A program made the position numbers and the translations under genes. Positions 36,201-45,596 of a DNA stretch of 58,220 nt are shown piece after piece. The DNA comes from Candidatus Gastranaerophilales bacterium (GTDB taxonomy: Bacteria > Cyanobacteriota > Vampirovibrionia > Gastranaerophilales > Gastranaerophilaceae), in NCBI GenBank assembly GCA_944324255.1, contig CALUVM010000012.1:1-58220 (forward strand). Direction: 5' to 3'. The first letter of the stretch is position 1. The number at the start of each line of letters is the position of its first letter. Under the pieces are notes generated by a model. It was not told where the DNA came from. It searched no databases and saw nothing but the letters and a program-made list of their open reading frames with translations.

Positions 36201-37553
36201 AGACTCAATATGCTCAAAGTAAAAGGCGGAGTTGATATCTATAAGGATGATTTAAGCTTTAATGATTTATATATAAAAACCCAGCACCCTACAGATGCAA
36301 GAATCTTCAATATAATATTCAGAAAACCTAATATTAAACAGGGGCAGTTTACTTCTGACTTAAAAATAAACGGCAGACTTTCAAATCCGCAAATCCTTGG
36401 AGATTTTCATATCTTTGAAACCAATATTCCGTTTCTTGATACAACAATGAAAAATATTGAGCTTGTATTCAAAGAAAAAAATGTTGAGATAAATACCAAA
36501 GGTGAAATACTCGGAAACGATATCAGGCTTAAAGGTACTGCAAAAAACAAATTAACCCAGCCATATCAACTTGAAAAAATGGAACTTTATACAAGCGATT
36601 TAAACCTTAACTATATTGTTGAAAGGCTTAAAACCTCTCAAGTTGATACCGTTTCTTCTTTCGATTCACTTGAAGGCTTTGATATGGAGTCTATGCTGTT
36701 TGACAACTTTATATTTAAAGCAGACAGGGTTCAGCTAAGAAATATTGATGCGACAGATTTAGAAGCATCAGCAAGCTTAGACTCAAAAGGAGAACTAAAT
36801 ATTGATAAGTTTAAATTCAATATTGCTAAAGGAACTCTTAACGGGAAATATAAATTAAATCTCAAAAATAATAATATGAGATTAGATCTTCTTGCAAACA
36901 GCATAAACGCAAATGATCTCTCTATCGCTCTGTTTGATCTGGGAGATCAAATATACGGTGATATGACCGGTTCTGTCGATATCTCCTGTAACGGAACAAA
37001 TTTTGACAATTGTATGAAAACCCTTAACGGAGAAATGGAATTTAATGTAAAAGACGGCAGAATGCCAAAACTCGGCTCTCTGGAATATCTTCTTAAAGCA
37101 GGAAATCTGGTTAAAGGCGGATTTACCGGACTATCAATAAATAGTATTGTTGATATTATTACACCGCTTAAGACCGGAGAATTTTCAAGTATAAGAGGGA
37201 AAATGGATATCCGGAACGGAAAAACCGACAACCTTGAAATCTTAACGAAAGGGGAAGATTTAAGTATTTTTGTCGGCGGACATCTCGACTTTTCAACCTC
37301 TATTGCGGATATGGAAGTTCTGGGATTATTATCCAAAAAGATATCCACAATGTTCGGTCCTATCGGAAATATGTCTATAAATACGCTGTTTAATATGATA
37401 CCGGGAATTGATCTGGATAATAAACTTGTTGAAAAAATTAACAAAATTCCTGGAATTGAATTTTCAAATAAACAATACAGAAAATTCCTTGCAATTATCA
37501 AAGGAAATATTAACGGAGATGATTATGTAACCAGTTTCCGATGGATTAACTAG
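33213..37553 (+). CDS. AsmA/YhdP-like giant envelope protein
   Basis: A 1446-residue protein with one N-terminal membrane anchor (about 9-28) followed by an extended, repetitive beta-rich region. There are many short strands of the 'GxxDIKG / NGxIxIKNxxL' type and recurring 'I-x-G-x-G-x-I' blocks. The C-terminal 250 residues have the AsmA-like stretch (MTGSVDISCNGTNFDNCMKTLNGEMEF is close to the AsmA_2 pattern). Such proteins bridge inner and outer membrane and help move phospholipids. No SD is seen; the TATAATTAATTAAAATG context leaves eight bases between the -10-like box and ATG. It supports a two-membrane envelope. Confidence 0.8.
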   Translation: MLKKLNKYIIIIILFYIFWIGVLPLIMSRGAKELCKSITANTDYVITLNNPKFRLSVLPTLGFEASGISAEQKSGSDSAEIKNFKIVIRLLPLISGRLHINYIGASSISVSSTLKEKVELDKDFFSKLETSKIKLDSAKIDSFEFLMYQKDVKQPISYSGMDFFFLRKNRFLRFETHNQLKIQDKTSNTDINLYLPKNNDIKKTVFDVHVSNLDLAPLRIYFINYLPKELVSLNGTINVEANKGELITHLKNCSAIMKTPSKSIILPDLMSIRSKFDIKKDVINFEYIDISSKNIHSSINGKVKNYLGKTKMSLDLAVILNKSSIEDIVNLLPAFNIEEINTERLKNYKFYGDVIGNFTIKGRMPEPDISGDIYVDNGILIKPIPNTAKGATIKLRFNGKDVNFDVAVPAGGSEKVWVNGNVELYNIKYADMTIKSTPSVDLHIAETVVNPLHEILNFIIGPVPIMDIKGKGNIDIIVKGNRKNPHVWGIFRTQGADVNFNEIPDLKLTNANSTLTFDDENAVFISKNGKVDGKDFDIKGTCTLNGKFDFDVNTREQNTSYLYNAVQTSTMIPEIKQLIPKLDKVSGLCDLKMKVYGEIKDISELKFNKNAFSKGEITLKNNSFTMEGMTVDKTNGKVIFDGTNIDAALKALMGNSGMDINAKIKNNNADLILNIPTFNPNILIQNQEIREKEILPFISVKAKYKGKIDSIEYNKIDLYSKILSPNPKSKLKPQSGEITVSGGKINIKNLKGYLSTPENTFDTNLTIDNAFSKNPNSNGNIILKAKDLSLVNDIFTSGLLPKKLNYLKDVKFQKGGIDFNLKIINSKLLTNTDVSSISLIYTPLNLPINIINGNLSLKNNTMKLNKINILADKMPILVDGDIKDIFDKQIFNIYISSKPQQEFIDKYINKNQIYPIKIKGDIVYWARFKGVEDNFDLKSTINMSKDSSFYHLGATMGDVENAIVLDLDTKVLNGYSLKIKDFSYDKLIDSQSGRQTRLNMLKVKGGVDIYKDDLSFNDLYIKTQHPTDARIFNIIFRKPNIKQGQFTSDLKINGRLSNPQILGDFHIFETNIPFLDTTMKNIELVFKEKNVEINTKGEILGNDIRLKGTAKNKLTQPYQLEKMELYTSDLNLNYIVERLKTSQVDTVSSFDSLEGFDMESMLFDNFIFKADRVQLRNIDATDLEASASLDSKGELNIDKFKFNIAKGTLNGKYKLNLKNNNMRLDLLANSINANDLSIALFDLGDQIYGDMTGSVDISCNGTNFDNCMKTLNGEMEFNVKDGRMPKLGSLEYLLKAGNLVKGGFTGLSINSIVDIITPLKTGEFSSIRGKMDIRNGKTDNLEILTKGEDLSIFVGGHLDFSTSIADMEVLGLLSKKISTMFGPIGNMSINTLFNMIPGIDLDNKLVEKINKIPGIEFSNKQYRKFLAIIKGNINGDDYVTSFRWIN

Positions 37554-37560
37554 GAAAACA

Positions 37561-38646
37561 TTATTTTAAACCTTCATATCCGTTGTTCAAAGCTTCAGCA
37601 AATTTTGCGTATTTATCAATCTCTTCCTGGGTAGGATTTTCCAGACCTAAAATCCCCATACTTTCTTGAGCTGTTACCCATTCAGAATACGTTATATCAG
37701 CACCGGTAGATTTGTCGTTTCCATCGTTGATTTTTGACATCGCCCACAAATATGCTGCGATTTCTGATTCATCTATCTTATTATTCTCATTAATATCTAA
37801 TATAGCTATTCTATTAAGAGCTAAGGTGTTAACGAGTTCTTTTTCTTCAGTAGTAAGAGCCCGTCCCAGTTCTTTTTCTTCCATTTTGATTAATTCGTTG
37901 ACATCTATGGCACCGTCACCTTCAGCACTGTCATATAGTTCAACATATTCTCTTGCCGACTGATGGAAGGCTTTTTTGAAAGCATCCATATCCCCATCTG
38001 CAATTGCTTGTTCAACATCTTTATTTACAAATTTTAAATCGCTTGATTCTGCATTATTCTGATATTGCTCAGCAAATTGTGACTCCAGTTTATGTGCGGC
38101 AACACCTTTTGCATAGTTTAAAATTCTGTCGTTTACTGTTAAGCCTCTAACATCCTTTTCTAAATTATTATCAGTATAATATTTAGAAATAGCATCATAT
38201 TTAGCAGCAACGTCATCTATATCGGCTTCCGACAGTTCTATACCTGCTTCTTGAAGCATTTTTACGACAACATCTTTTGTATCCGGTTTTTCTTCTGCGG
38301 GAGGAGTATCTACGGCTTCACCAACTGTTTCTGAAACATTTCCGCCGCCGGTTATACCCATTTTCTTTTTAGCAATTTCAAGAATTTGATTCCAGGCGTT
38401 TTTAGTAATTTCGTAGACGCCCTGTTGAACAATATAGTTATTGTTCTTTGTTATATCATTATCACTGCCTGAATATTGTTTTTCCGATGTCGCCTTATCT
38501 GCTTTAACAATATCAAAAACACAATTCCACTCTTTTAAGCCTAATTTGACATCAACGCCCAGCTCACTATCAAGCTGTCTGTCAATAGCTTGTGAAATTC
38601 CGTCGCCGGTATTTATACTCAATTTTACATTCACATCTGTCGTCAT
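37561..38646 (-). CDS. EF-hand calcium-binding protein, function unknown
   Basis: A 361-residue acidic protein. A good EF-hand loop DINENNKIDESE lies near residues 283-295, and a second, slightly irregular one (EGDGAIDVNEL) at about 240. The rest is helical and charged, with no signal peptide. The start ATG 38644-38646 (MTTDVNV) is preferred to 38682 because the extra N-terminal codons overlap AT-rich promoter-like DNA (TGGTAAAAT). It ends 7 bp from the AsmA-like stop (convergent). Calcium binding is inferred from the loop residues only. Confidence 0.7.
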   Translation of the reverse strand: MTTDVNVKLSINTGDGISQAIDRQLDSELGVDVKLGLKEWNCVFDIVKADKATSEKQYSGSDNDITKNNNYIVQQGVYEITKNAWNQILEIAKKKMGITGGGNVSETVGEAVDTPPAEEKPDTKDVVVKMLQEAGIELSEADIDDVAAKYDAISKYYTDNNLEKDVRGLTVNDRILNYAKGVAAHKLESQFAEQYQNNAESSDLKFVNKDVEQAIADGDMDAFKKAFHQSAREYVELYDSAEGDGAIDVNELIKMEEKELGRALTTEEKELVNTLALNRIAILDINENNKIDESEIAAYLWAMSKINDGNDKSTGADITYSEWVTAQESMGILGLENPTQEEIDKYAKFAEALNNGYEGLK

Positions 38647-38729
38647 AGTTATATAAAGTTTATATATTTTACCAAATTTCAACTTAAGCTAAAGGTTTTT
38701 ACAAAAGTTAACAAAAATATTCCTGTAAT

Positions 38730-38758
38730 TTGCTAATTAAAAATTTTGTGAGTATAAT
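38730..38758 (+). promoter_or_regulatory. glyQ promoter
   Basis: TTGCTA (38730-38735) and TATAAT (38753-38758) have a 17-bp spacer. The leader is about 28 nt, with a weak GGGAAG before the ATG. Confidence 0.6.
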
Positions 38759-38793
38759 TTAATAAGTGTAAAATTTACAATATTGGGAAGCCG

Positions 38794-39669
38794 ATGTCAC
38801 TTAATTTTCAGGATTTAATACTTAATTTATCAAGATTTTGGTCAGATTACGGATGTATAATTATGCAGCCTTATGATATTGAAAAAGGTGCATCAACTAT
38901 GAATCCGGCAACTTTTTTAAGAGCATTGGGTCCGGAACCGTTTTCAACTGCTATGGTTGAACCTTGCAGACGGCCGACTGATGCCAGATACGGGGAAAAC
39001 CCTAACAGACTCGGACATTATTTCCAGTATCAAGTTATCCTAAAGCCATCTCCGGATAACGCTCAAGAACTTTATTTAAAAAGCCTTGAAGCTATGGGGA
39101 TTGATCTTACCAAACATGATGTAAGATTTGTTGAGGACAACTGGGAATCTCCGACTCTCGGAGCTGCAGGTGTAGGCTGGGAAGTCTGGCTTGACGGTAT
39201 GGAAATTACCCAGTTTACATATTTTCAACAGGTTGGCGGAATTGAAGTTAAGCCTGTTGCATTAGAAATTACATACGGTCTTGAAAGAATCGCAATGTAT
39301 ATTCAGAATAAAGAATCCGTATTTGATATTATGTGGAATAACAAATTAAAATACGGTGACATTTACCTTCAAAACGAAATCGAACAATCAAAATATAATT
39401 TTGAATATTCAAATGCCGAGAGATTATTCTCCTTATTTGATTCATATCAAAAAGAGGTTGATAACTGCTTAAATGCAGAACTCGTACTTCCGGCATATGA
39501 TTATGTTCTCAAGTGTTCACATACTTTTAACCTGCTTGATGCAAGAGGAGTTATCAGTAAAGATGAACGCATCAACTTTATTAACAGAGTGCGAACAATG
39601 GCATCCGCAGTTGCGGAATTATATGTCAAACAACGAGAAAAGTTGGGCTTCCCTCTGCTAAACAAATAG
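38794..39669 (+). CDS. glyQ: Glycyl-tRNA synthetase alpha subunit
   Basis: GlyQ is the catalytic subunit of the bacterial alpha2beta2 glycyl-tRNA synthetase. The 291-residue protein has the family blocks [25 protein letters not shown], the [15 protein letters not shown] active-site strand and [10 protein letters not shown]. Complete and of normal length. The beta subunit gene glyS, often adjacent, is not here; two permease genes follow instead. Confidence 0.97.
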   Translation: MSLNFQDLILNLSRFWSDYGCIIMQPYDIEKGASTMNPATFLRALGPEPFSTAMVEPCRRPTDARYGENPNRLGHYFQYQVILKPSPDNAQELYLKSLEAMGIDLTKHDVRFVEDNWESPTLGAAGVGWEVWLDGMEITQFTYFQQVGGIEVKPVALEITYGLERIAMYIQNKESVFDIMWNNKLKYGDIYLQNEIEQSKYNFEYSNAERLFSLFDSYQKEVDNCLNAELVLPAYDYVLKCSHTFNLLDARGVISKDERINFINRVRTMASAVAELYVKQREKLGFPLLNK

Positions 39670-39753
39670 TTTTTTGAGGAAAATAGCAGTACAGACGCCG
39701 AAATATATAGATTTCCTCTAATTATGCCGGCAAAAAAAGAAAGGCGGAAAATG

Positions 39754-41364
39754 GCAAACGTAGAAATTTTATCTTCTTTTTCAAACATGGTTAAAAAGAT
39801 GTTCACCAGAAAAAATCCTGATGATGCGATTAAAGGCGCAAAAGAAGGCGGTCTTGAAAAGACTCTGGGAGTAATTGATTTAATAATCCTCGGAGTCGGA
39901 GCAATTATCGGATCGGGAATCTTTGCGATTGTAGGAACGGCAGCCGCAGGTGAGAGCGGCGCAGGTCCTGCGTTAATGATTTCCATGGTAATTGCGGCTA
40001 TTGCATGTATATTTTCTGCTCTTTGTTACAGTGAAATTGCAACAATGATTCCGGTAGCAGGCGGGGCATATGCATATACGTTTGCTTCTCTAGGCGAATT
40101 TATGGCATGGCTGGTCGGGTGGATTCTCATGCTTGAATATCTTGTAGGATTTATTGCAGTATCCTGCGCCTGGACTAACCATTTTATGCAATTTTTAAAA
40201 GGTTTTTCAAATATTCTTCCTGCCTGGCTTATAAATCCTCCTGCCTGGCTTATAAATGATTTTAGATCAGCAGTGCATTATTATACTAACAACGGCGTAG
40301 ACTGGCATAGTGCTATTCCGACATTATGCGGAATTCCTGTCTGTGTAAATCTGCCTGCTATTATTATGATTATACTGGCAACAGCTCTTCTTGTTAAAGG
40401 AACAAAAGATTCCGCTAAAATGACAGGTATAATGGTTGCAATAAAGCTCGGAGTAATTGCTTTGTTCGTTATAGCAGGAGCTTTCTACGTCAAACCGGAA
40501 AACTGGACACCTTTTGCTCCAAACGGTTTTGAAGGGGTCTTTATGGGAGCGTTTATTATATTCTTTGCTTATATCGGATTCGATGCTATTGCAACAGCCG
40601 CAGAAGAATGTAAAAACCCTCAAAAAGATTTGCCGGTAAGTATTATCGGTTCGCTTTTGATTACAACTATAGTATATGTACTTGTAGCACTTGTATTAAC
40701 CGGTATGCAGCCTACAAACGGTGCAGTTCCTGAAGGAATTTTAAAAGCCCCGATGGCCTATGTTATGGCAAATGTAGGACAAAATCTTGTAGCCGGACTT
40801 ATTTCGGCAGGTTCTCTAGCGGGATTAACCTCCGTTTTAATCGTTATGCATATGGCTGCAACAAGAGTTCTTTTTGCTATGAGCAGAGATAACTTTTTAC
40901 CGCATATATTCCAGAAAATACATCCTAAATTTAATACACCGGCTGTTTTGACCGTAACGGTTGGTATCGTCGGAATTATAGGAACATTTATTCTTGATTT
41001 GAATGTTGCAGCTTCGTTGAGCAACTTCGGAACGTTTACATCATTTATTATTGTTTGTGTAGCAGTACTTATTCTAAGGAAAATTGACCCGAACAGAGAA
41101 AGACCTTTTAAAGTTCCGTTCTGTCCGTTATTCCCGTTATTAGGAATACTTTGCTGCGGCGGCTTAATGGTATTTTCTATGGTCGTTGCCAAAGGAGAAA
41201 CAGCGGTACTGTCAACGGAAATGTTTATCTTATGGGTCGTTATGGGATGCATGATTTATTTCTCATACGGATATCAGAAAAACAGAAAAGCAGAAGCACT
41301 GGCACTAAATGAAAACAGAAATGAAATAGCTGAAGATGAAACAATTACAACAGGTAGTAAATAA
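39754..41364 (+). CDS. APC-family amino acid permease (first of a tandem pair)
   Basis: A 536-residue protein with about 12 membrane segments. The APC signature GVGAIIGSGIFAIVG comes in the first helix, then ALCYSEIATMIPVAGGAYAYTFASLGE, an AYIGFDAIATAAEE block and RVLFAMSRDNFLP. This fits the cationic amino acid transporter subgroup (YfnA/CtrA-like). An in-frame ATG at 39724 exists, but AAGGCGG precedes the ATG at 39754. The next gene is a close paralogue and overlaps its 3' end by about 29 bp. The transported amino acid is not readable. Confidence 0.93.
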   Translation, partial: ANVEILSSFSNMVKKMFTRKNPDDAIKGAKEGGLEKTLGVIDLIILGVGAIIGSGIFAIVGTAAAGESGAGPALMISMVIAAIACIFSALCYSEIATMIPVAGGAYAYTFASLGEFMAWLVGWILMLEYLVGFIAVSCAWTNHFMQFLKGFSNILPAWLINPPAWLINDFRSAVHYYTNNGVDWHSAIPTLCGIPVCVNLPAIIMIILATALLVKGTKDSAKMTGIMVAIKLGVIALFVIAGAFYVKPENWTPFAPNGFEGVFMGAFIIFFAYIGFDAIATAAEECKNPQKDLPVSIIGSLLITTIVYVLVALVLTGMQPTNGAVPEGILKAPMAYVMANVGQNLVAGLISAGSLAGLTSVLIVMHMAATRVLFAMSRDNFLPHIFQKIHPKFNTPAVLTVTVGIVGIIGTFILDLNVAASLSNFGTFTSFIIVCVAVLILRKIDPNRERPFKVPFCPLFPLLGILCCGGLMVFSMVVAKGETAVLSTEMFILWVVMGCMIYFSYGYQKNRKAEALALNENRNEIAEDETITTGSK

Positions 41365-42868
41365 TTTATTAAAATGCAGATCTCCCCAGGATTTGATTGA
41401 AGAAGGAAGCAGTTCTGAATTAAAAAAGACGCTGAATGTTTTTGATTTAATCGTTCTGGGCATAGGAGCAGTTGTTGGCACCGGTATATTTACTATTATC
41501 GGGAGTGCAATTGTAGGAAGTTCTGACGGAGCCGGAGCTGGCTCTGCGGTTGTTATATCAATGATACTTGCTGCTATAGCAAGCTTATTTTCTGCACTTT
41601 CATACTCTGAAATCGCTTCAATGATACCTGTTGCCGGAAGTGCTTATACATACACTTATGCTACAATGGGTGAATTTATGGCATGGATGGTCGGATGGAT
41701 ATTAATGCTTGAATATGCTATCGGTAATATTACGGTGGCAAGCGCATGGACAGGGTATTTTGTTCAGTTTATGAAAGGTTTTAAGCATATCCTTCCTTCA
41801 TTTATAGTTAACTGGCCTTTATGGCTTAGAAATGATTACAGGACAATGTACGAAATTTGTAATCGTTTCGGATGGGATGTGCATGATAAAATGCCATTTC
41901 TCCATCTTCCTTTCGGCTGGGAAATTCCAATTGCAATCAATGTTCCGGCTATAGCAATTGTTCTAGTTCTGACTATTTTATTAATCAAAGGAATAAAAGA
42001 ATCTACAAAAGTTGCGACAATTATGGTTGGAGTAAATATGTTTATTATTCTGTCATTCATTGTTGTCGGAGCTTTTTATATCAAGCCTGAAAACTGGGTT
42101 CCTTTTGCACCGAACGGCTGGGAAGGAATTTTCACGGGAGCGTTTATTATATTTTTCGCTTATATAGGATTTGATGCGGTATCAACTGCCGCTGAAGAAA
42201 CCAAGAACCCGCAAAGAGATCTTCCTATAGCTATTATGGGGACTTTGCTTATTTGTACAATTCTATATGTGTCCGCAGCTCTTGTTTTAACCGGTATTGT
42301 TCCGCACAACTGGATTGACACTCAGGCACCGTTAGCACACGCTATGCGGCTTATCGGAATTAACTGGTATGCCGGTTTAATTTCAGTGGGAGCATTGTGT
42401 GCTTTGACTTCTGTATTGTTAATTTATCAGCTTGGAACAACAAGAATCCTTTTTGCTATGAGCAGAGATCACTTTTTACCAAAAGCTCTAAATACAATAC
42501 ATAAGAAATATAAAACTCCGCATGTTTTGACTCTTGTAACAGGTATTGCGGTTGCAATTTGTGCATTATTTATGGATTTGACCATATCTGCAGAACTCTG
42601 TAATTTCGGGACATTTGCTTCATTTATAATAATTTGCATAGCTGTATTAATCCTCAGAAAGACCGAGCCGGACAGACCACGGCCGTTTAAAGTTCCTCTC
42701 TGTCCATGGTTTCCAATTTTAGGAATTTTAACCTGTCTTGCTCTGATGTATTGTAAATTTAGCGCAAAAGCGACATCGGCTTTGTATTTTATTATCTGGC
42801 TTGTAATCGGATTTTTAATATATGCCCTTTACGGTTACAGAGAAAAACGAAAAGAAGAAGAAAAATAA
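41336..42868 (+). CDS. APC-family amino acid permease (second of a tandem pair)
   Basis: A 510-residue permease with the same layout as its upstream neighbour: GIGAVVGTGIFTIIG, YSEIASMIPVAGSAYTYTYATMGE, GFDAVSTAAEE, TRILFAMSRDHFLPK and matching loops. It clearly arose by tandem duplication. The start ATG 41336 lies inside the previous gene; no better start is in frame. Two similar but diverged transporters probably have different substrates. With the decarboxylase at 46 kb one could act in basic amino-acid uptake. Confidence 0.92.
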   Translation: MKQLQQVVNNLLKCRSPQDLIEEGSSSELKKTLNVFDLIVLGIGAVVGTGIFTIIGSAIVGSSDGAGAGSAVVISMILAAIASLFSALSYSEIASMIPVAGSAYTYTYATMGEFMAWMVGWILMLEYAIGNITVASAWTGYFVQFMKGFKHILPSFIVNWPLWLRNDYRTMYEICNRFGWDVHDKMPFLHLPFGWEIPIAINVPAIAIVLVLTILLIKGIKESTKVATIMVGVNMFIILSFIVVGAFYIKPENWVPFAPNGWEGIFTGAFIIFFAYIGFDAVSTAAEETKNPQRDLPIAIMGTLLICTILYVSAALVLTGIVPHNWIDTQAPLAHAMRLIGINWYAGLISVGALCALTSVLLIYQLGTTRILFAMSRDHFLPKALNTIHKKYKTPHVLTLVTGIAVAICALFMDLTISAELCNFGTFASFIIICIAVLILRKTEPDRPRPFKVPLCPWFPILGILTCLALMYCKFSAKATSALYFIIWLVIGFLIYALYGYREKRKEEEK

Positions 42869-42899
42869 AACAAATACACTATGTTTTTTTCTCGCAAAG

Positions 42900-42914
42900 T
42901 GTTATAATTTGTAT
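42900..42914 (+). promoter_or_regulatory. Extended -10 promoter for leaderless HD-GYP gene
   Basis: TGTTATAAT (42900-42908), six bases, then ATG. The site lies after the stop of the permease and fixes the HD-GYP start. Confidence 0.65.
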
Positions 42915-43904
42915 ATGCGATTAGTCACTAATAAAGAGCTGAGCGGTTATAAAATACTTCCGTTTGATATATTTACGGAAAATAACAGTAAGATTCTTGG
43001 TGCAGGCGAAGTCTTGACTCCCGGAAAACTTATTATGCTGAAAAATTATCCTAAAATATACACGGAAGAAGTATTTTTTGACGATGATAGCGGCAAAAAA
43101 ACTTCATCAAAAAGCAGCTCAAAAAAATTAGCTAATTTTTCATATGAATCGCTTGACCCGAACGAATTTGAAACCGTTATAAACAAAGATTCAACCATGA
43201 AAATGGATGTTCAGGTAAGAATAAAGTATTTTTACCGTAAGACACTGGACCTTTTTATGCAGGGGTATTATGAGGAAGGTCTTTTAAAGCTGAATTCTCT
43301 GGTAAATATAATTAAATCAGATCTTTTTAAACAAATTAACCGCTCAAATAAAGGTTCGCAAATAAGATTTTTAGGGGAATATGAAATCTGCCACCCGCTC
43401 AATGTTGCATTAATTTCAGGATTAATTGCCAAAAAACTTGATTTTCCTAATATGGCAATTGATTATGTAATACTTGCCGGACTTTTGCATGATATAGGAA
43501 AATTAAAAATTAATCTGCAAGGCAGATCCTCAATGCTTACGGTTAATGAAGATGAGGTTTCCAACCATACAGTACTCGGTTATGAACTGATAAGAAGAGA
43601 GCTTAAACTGCCGGAAGAAATTGCTAAAGTAGCACTTGAGCACCACGAAAATAATGACGGTTCCGGTTATCCTCAAGGGCTTTCAAGCGATTATATTTCT
43701 GAACTCAGCCAGATAGTTAATGTTGCAAACTACTATGACAATCTTGCCTTCAACAGAACTCCTAATCATGTTAATAGTAATCGGGAAGCATTAAGACTTA
43801 TGCTGGAAGTCGGAACCAAAAGATTTTCCGCCAAAATGCTTTATACTTTTGTTCATATGTTTAATTATGATGATCCAAAAGACTTTAATGATATGGTAAT
43901 CTAA
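42915..43904 (+). CDS. HD-GYP domain phosphodiesterase
   Basis: From ATG 42915 the product is 329 residues. The N-terminal 125 or so residues resemble the DUF3391-like lead seen in some HD-GYP proteins. The catalytic domain spans about 150-320, with LAGLLHDIGKLK (HD metal site), VSNHTVLGYELI and the HHENNDGSGYPQGL block that holds the GYP motif as in c-di-GMP phosphodiesterases. Activity toward c-di-GMP is the family expectation. The MshEN-like protein at 10 kb could belong to the same signalling system, but that is speculation. A longer frame from 42822 would overlap the permease and is rejected. Confidence 0.9.
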   Translation: MRLVTNKELSGYKILPFDIFTENNSKILGAGEVLTPGKLIMLKNYPKIYTEEVFFDDDSGKKTSSKSSSKKLANFSYESLDPNEFETVINKDSTMKMDVQVRIKYFYRKTLDLFMQGYYEEGLLKLNSLVNIIKSDLFKQINRSNKGSQIRFLGEYEICHPLNVALISGLIAKKLDFPNMAIDYVILAGLLHDIGKLKINLQGRSSMLTVNEDEVSNHTVLGYELIRRELKLPEEIAKVALEHHENNDGSGYPQGLSSDYISELSQIVNVANYYDNLAFNRTPNHVNSNREALRLMLEVGTKRFSAKMLYTFVHMFNYDDPKDFNDMVI

Positions 43905-43964
43905 CCATTTAACGGATTGTTATATGCAGTTATTTTTTAAATCCTGTCTATAGGAGGTCAGATT

Positions 43965-44231
43965 ATGGACAGAATTAAAGCATTTAAACATATTATGGAA
44001 AAAAGTGAAACAAATCTGGTATCAATTCTTACAAACCATTATCAAATCACAGGTACAGTTTTTGATTGCGAAGAATGTAATAAAGATGGATTTATTAACC
44101 TTACTGATGCATCATTATGTACTGTTAGTGAAATTTATGAAACAAGATGCGAAGACTTTGCGGAAAATCGTTATGATTGGATACATATAAACATGGATAA
44201 AGTCGTTGCATTCAGTTTTTTTAAAAAGTAA
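43965..44231 (+). CDS. Small protein with Sm-like pattern, function unknown
   Basis: An 88-residue protein with an excellent GGAGGT ribosome site. Residues about 17-80 alternate short strands and polar turns (LVSILTNHYQITGTVFD, GFINLTDASL, WIHINMDKVVAFSF). The order recalls the Sm1 (strand, N/G turn, G-x-V, aspartate, N-L strand) and Sm2 (strand, K-V-V strand) parts of Sm/Hfq-fold proteins. There is also a C-x-x-C pair (CEEC). No family is recognised with certainty. It sits between the HD-GYP gene and serS. Confidence 0.6.
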   Translation: MDRIKAFKHIMEKSETNLVSILTNHYQITGTVFDCEECNKDGFINLTDASLCTVSEIYETRCEDFAENRYDWIHINMDKVVAFSFFKK

Positions 44232-44316
44232 ATAAAATTTACCTTTCTAACTGTACAAATATATACATTTCATCTCTTTTGTGATAATAATAAAATCAGA
44301 AAAAGAGGTGTTAAGA

Positions 44317-45579
44317 ATGTTAGATATTAGACTTATTAGAGAAAATCCTGAAAAAATTAATGAACTTTTAAAGAGAAGAAATCCTGAGCTTTCAATAAAT
44401 GAAGTTATTGAGATTGATGCCGAAAGAAGAAAGATTCAGACTAAGGCGGATGAACTTCGTGCCAAAAGAAAATCAGAATCCCAAAAAATCGGTATGATGA
44501 AAAAGAACGGTGAAAATACTGACTCTATTCAGGAAGAAGTTCGTTTTTTAGGAGAAGAAATAAAAGTTCTTGAAGATAAGCAGGCAGAACTTGATACAAA
44601 ACAGAGAGATATCTTATTAAGAATACCTAACATTCCTGATGAAACTACTCCTGTTGGAGCCTCAGAAGATGATAATCAGGTGGTTTCAACCTGGGGAAAA
44701 CCAACAGAATTTTCATTTACCCCCAAAGCTCACTGGGATATTTGTGAAGAAAAAGGTATTGTAGATTTTGAACGAGGAGTTAAACTTTCTCAATCAAGAT
44801 TTACTTTATATAGAGGTAAAGGCGCAAAATTAGAACGTGCTATTATCCAGTTCTTCCTTGATTTGCATACTGAAGAACACGGTTACGAAGAAATTTTACC
44901 TCCGTTTATGGCAAATGCTGCAACTATGACAGGAACAGGTCAATTACCTAAGTTTGCAGAAGATATGTACAAATGCGTGGACGAAGATTTATATCTGATT
45001 CCGACAGCAGAAGTTCCTGTTACAAATATATATTCAGGAGAAATCCTTTCAGAAGAGGATTTGCCTAAATATATGACTGCTTATACTCCATGCTTTAGGC
45101 GTGAAGCCGGTTCTGCCGGAAAAGATACAAGAGGATTAATAAGAGTTCACCAGTTTAATAAAGTTGAAATGGTTAAACTTACTACTCCTGAATCAAGTCC
45201 GGAAGAACACGCAAAACTTACACGTGATGCAGAAGTTTGTCTTGAAAGATTAGGGCTTCCATATAGAAGAGTCGCTCTCTGCACGGCTGATATAGGCTTC
45301 TCTGCTAACAAATGCTGGGATTTAGAGGTTTGGATGCCTTCTTATAACAACTATAAAGAAATTTCCAGCTGTTCAAACTATGGCGACTATCAGGCAAGAA
45401 GAGCCAATATGAGATACAGAACAAAAGACGGACAGGTTAGATTTGTTCATACAATTAACGGCTCAGGACTTGCGGTAGGAAGAACGTTTGCTGCTATTAT
45501 AGAAAACTTCCAGCAAGAAGACGGAACTATTATTATTCCGGAAGTTTTAAGAAAATATACCGGATTTGATAGAATATAA
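44317..45579 (+). CDS. serS: Seryl-tRNA synthetase
   Basis: The 420-residue protein has an N-terminal coiled-coil arm (about 25-100), the class II motif 2 region ([21 protein letters not shown]), and motif 3 ([16 protein letters not shown]). It charges tRNA-Ser. The ATG at 44317, after AGAGGTG, gives the standard N-terminus [12 protein letters not shown]; the longer frame from 44281 is rejected. Complete. Confidence 0.97.
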   Translation: MLDIRLIRENPEKINELLKRRNPELSINEVIEIDAERRKIQTKADELRAKRKSESQKIGMMKKNGENTDSIQEEVRFLGEEIKVLEDKQAELDTKQRDILLRIPNIPDETTPVGASEDDNQVVSTWGKPTEFSFTPKAHWDICEEKGIVDFERGVKLSQSRFTLYRGKGAKLERAIIQFFLDLHTEEHGYEEILPPFMANAATMTGTGQLPKFAEDMYKCVDEDLYLIPTAEVPVTNIYSGEILSEEDLPKYMTAYTPCFRREAGSAGKDTRGLIRVHQFNKVEMVKLTTPESSPEEHAKLTRDAEVCLERLGLPYRRVALCTADIGFSANKCWDLEVWMPSYNNYKEISSCSNYGDYQARRANMRYRTKDGQVRFVHTINGSGLAVGRTFAAIIENFQQEDGTIIIPEVLRKYTGFDRI

Positions 45580-45596
45580 AGATAAGGGAAATTATT

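Noticed and set aside
36947-37501. Minus-strand frame of 184 codons inside the AsmA-like gene
   Set aside because: Antisense shadow of a long open frame; no start signal.
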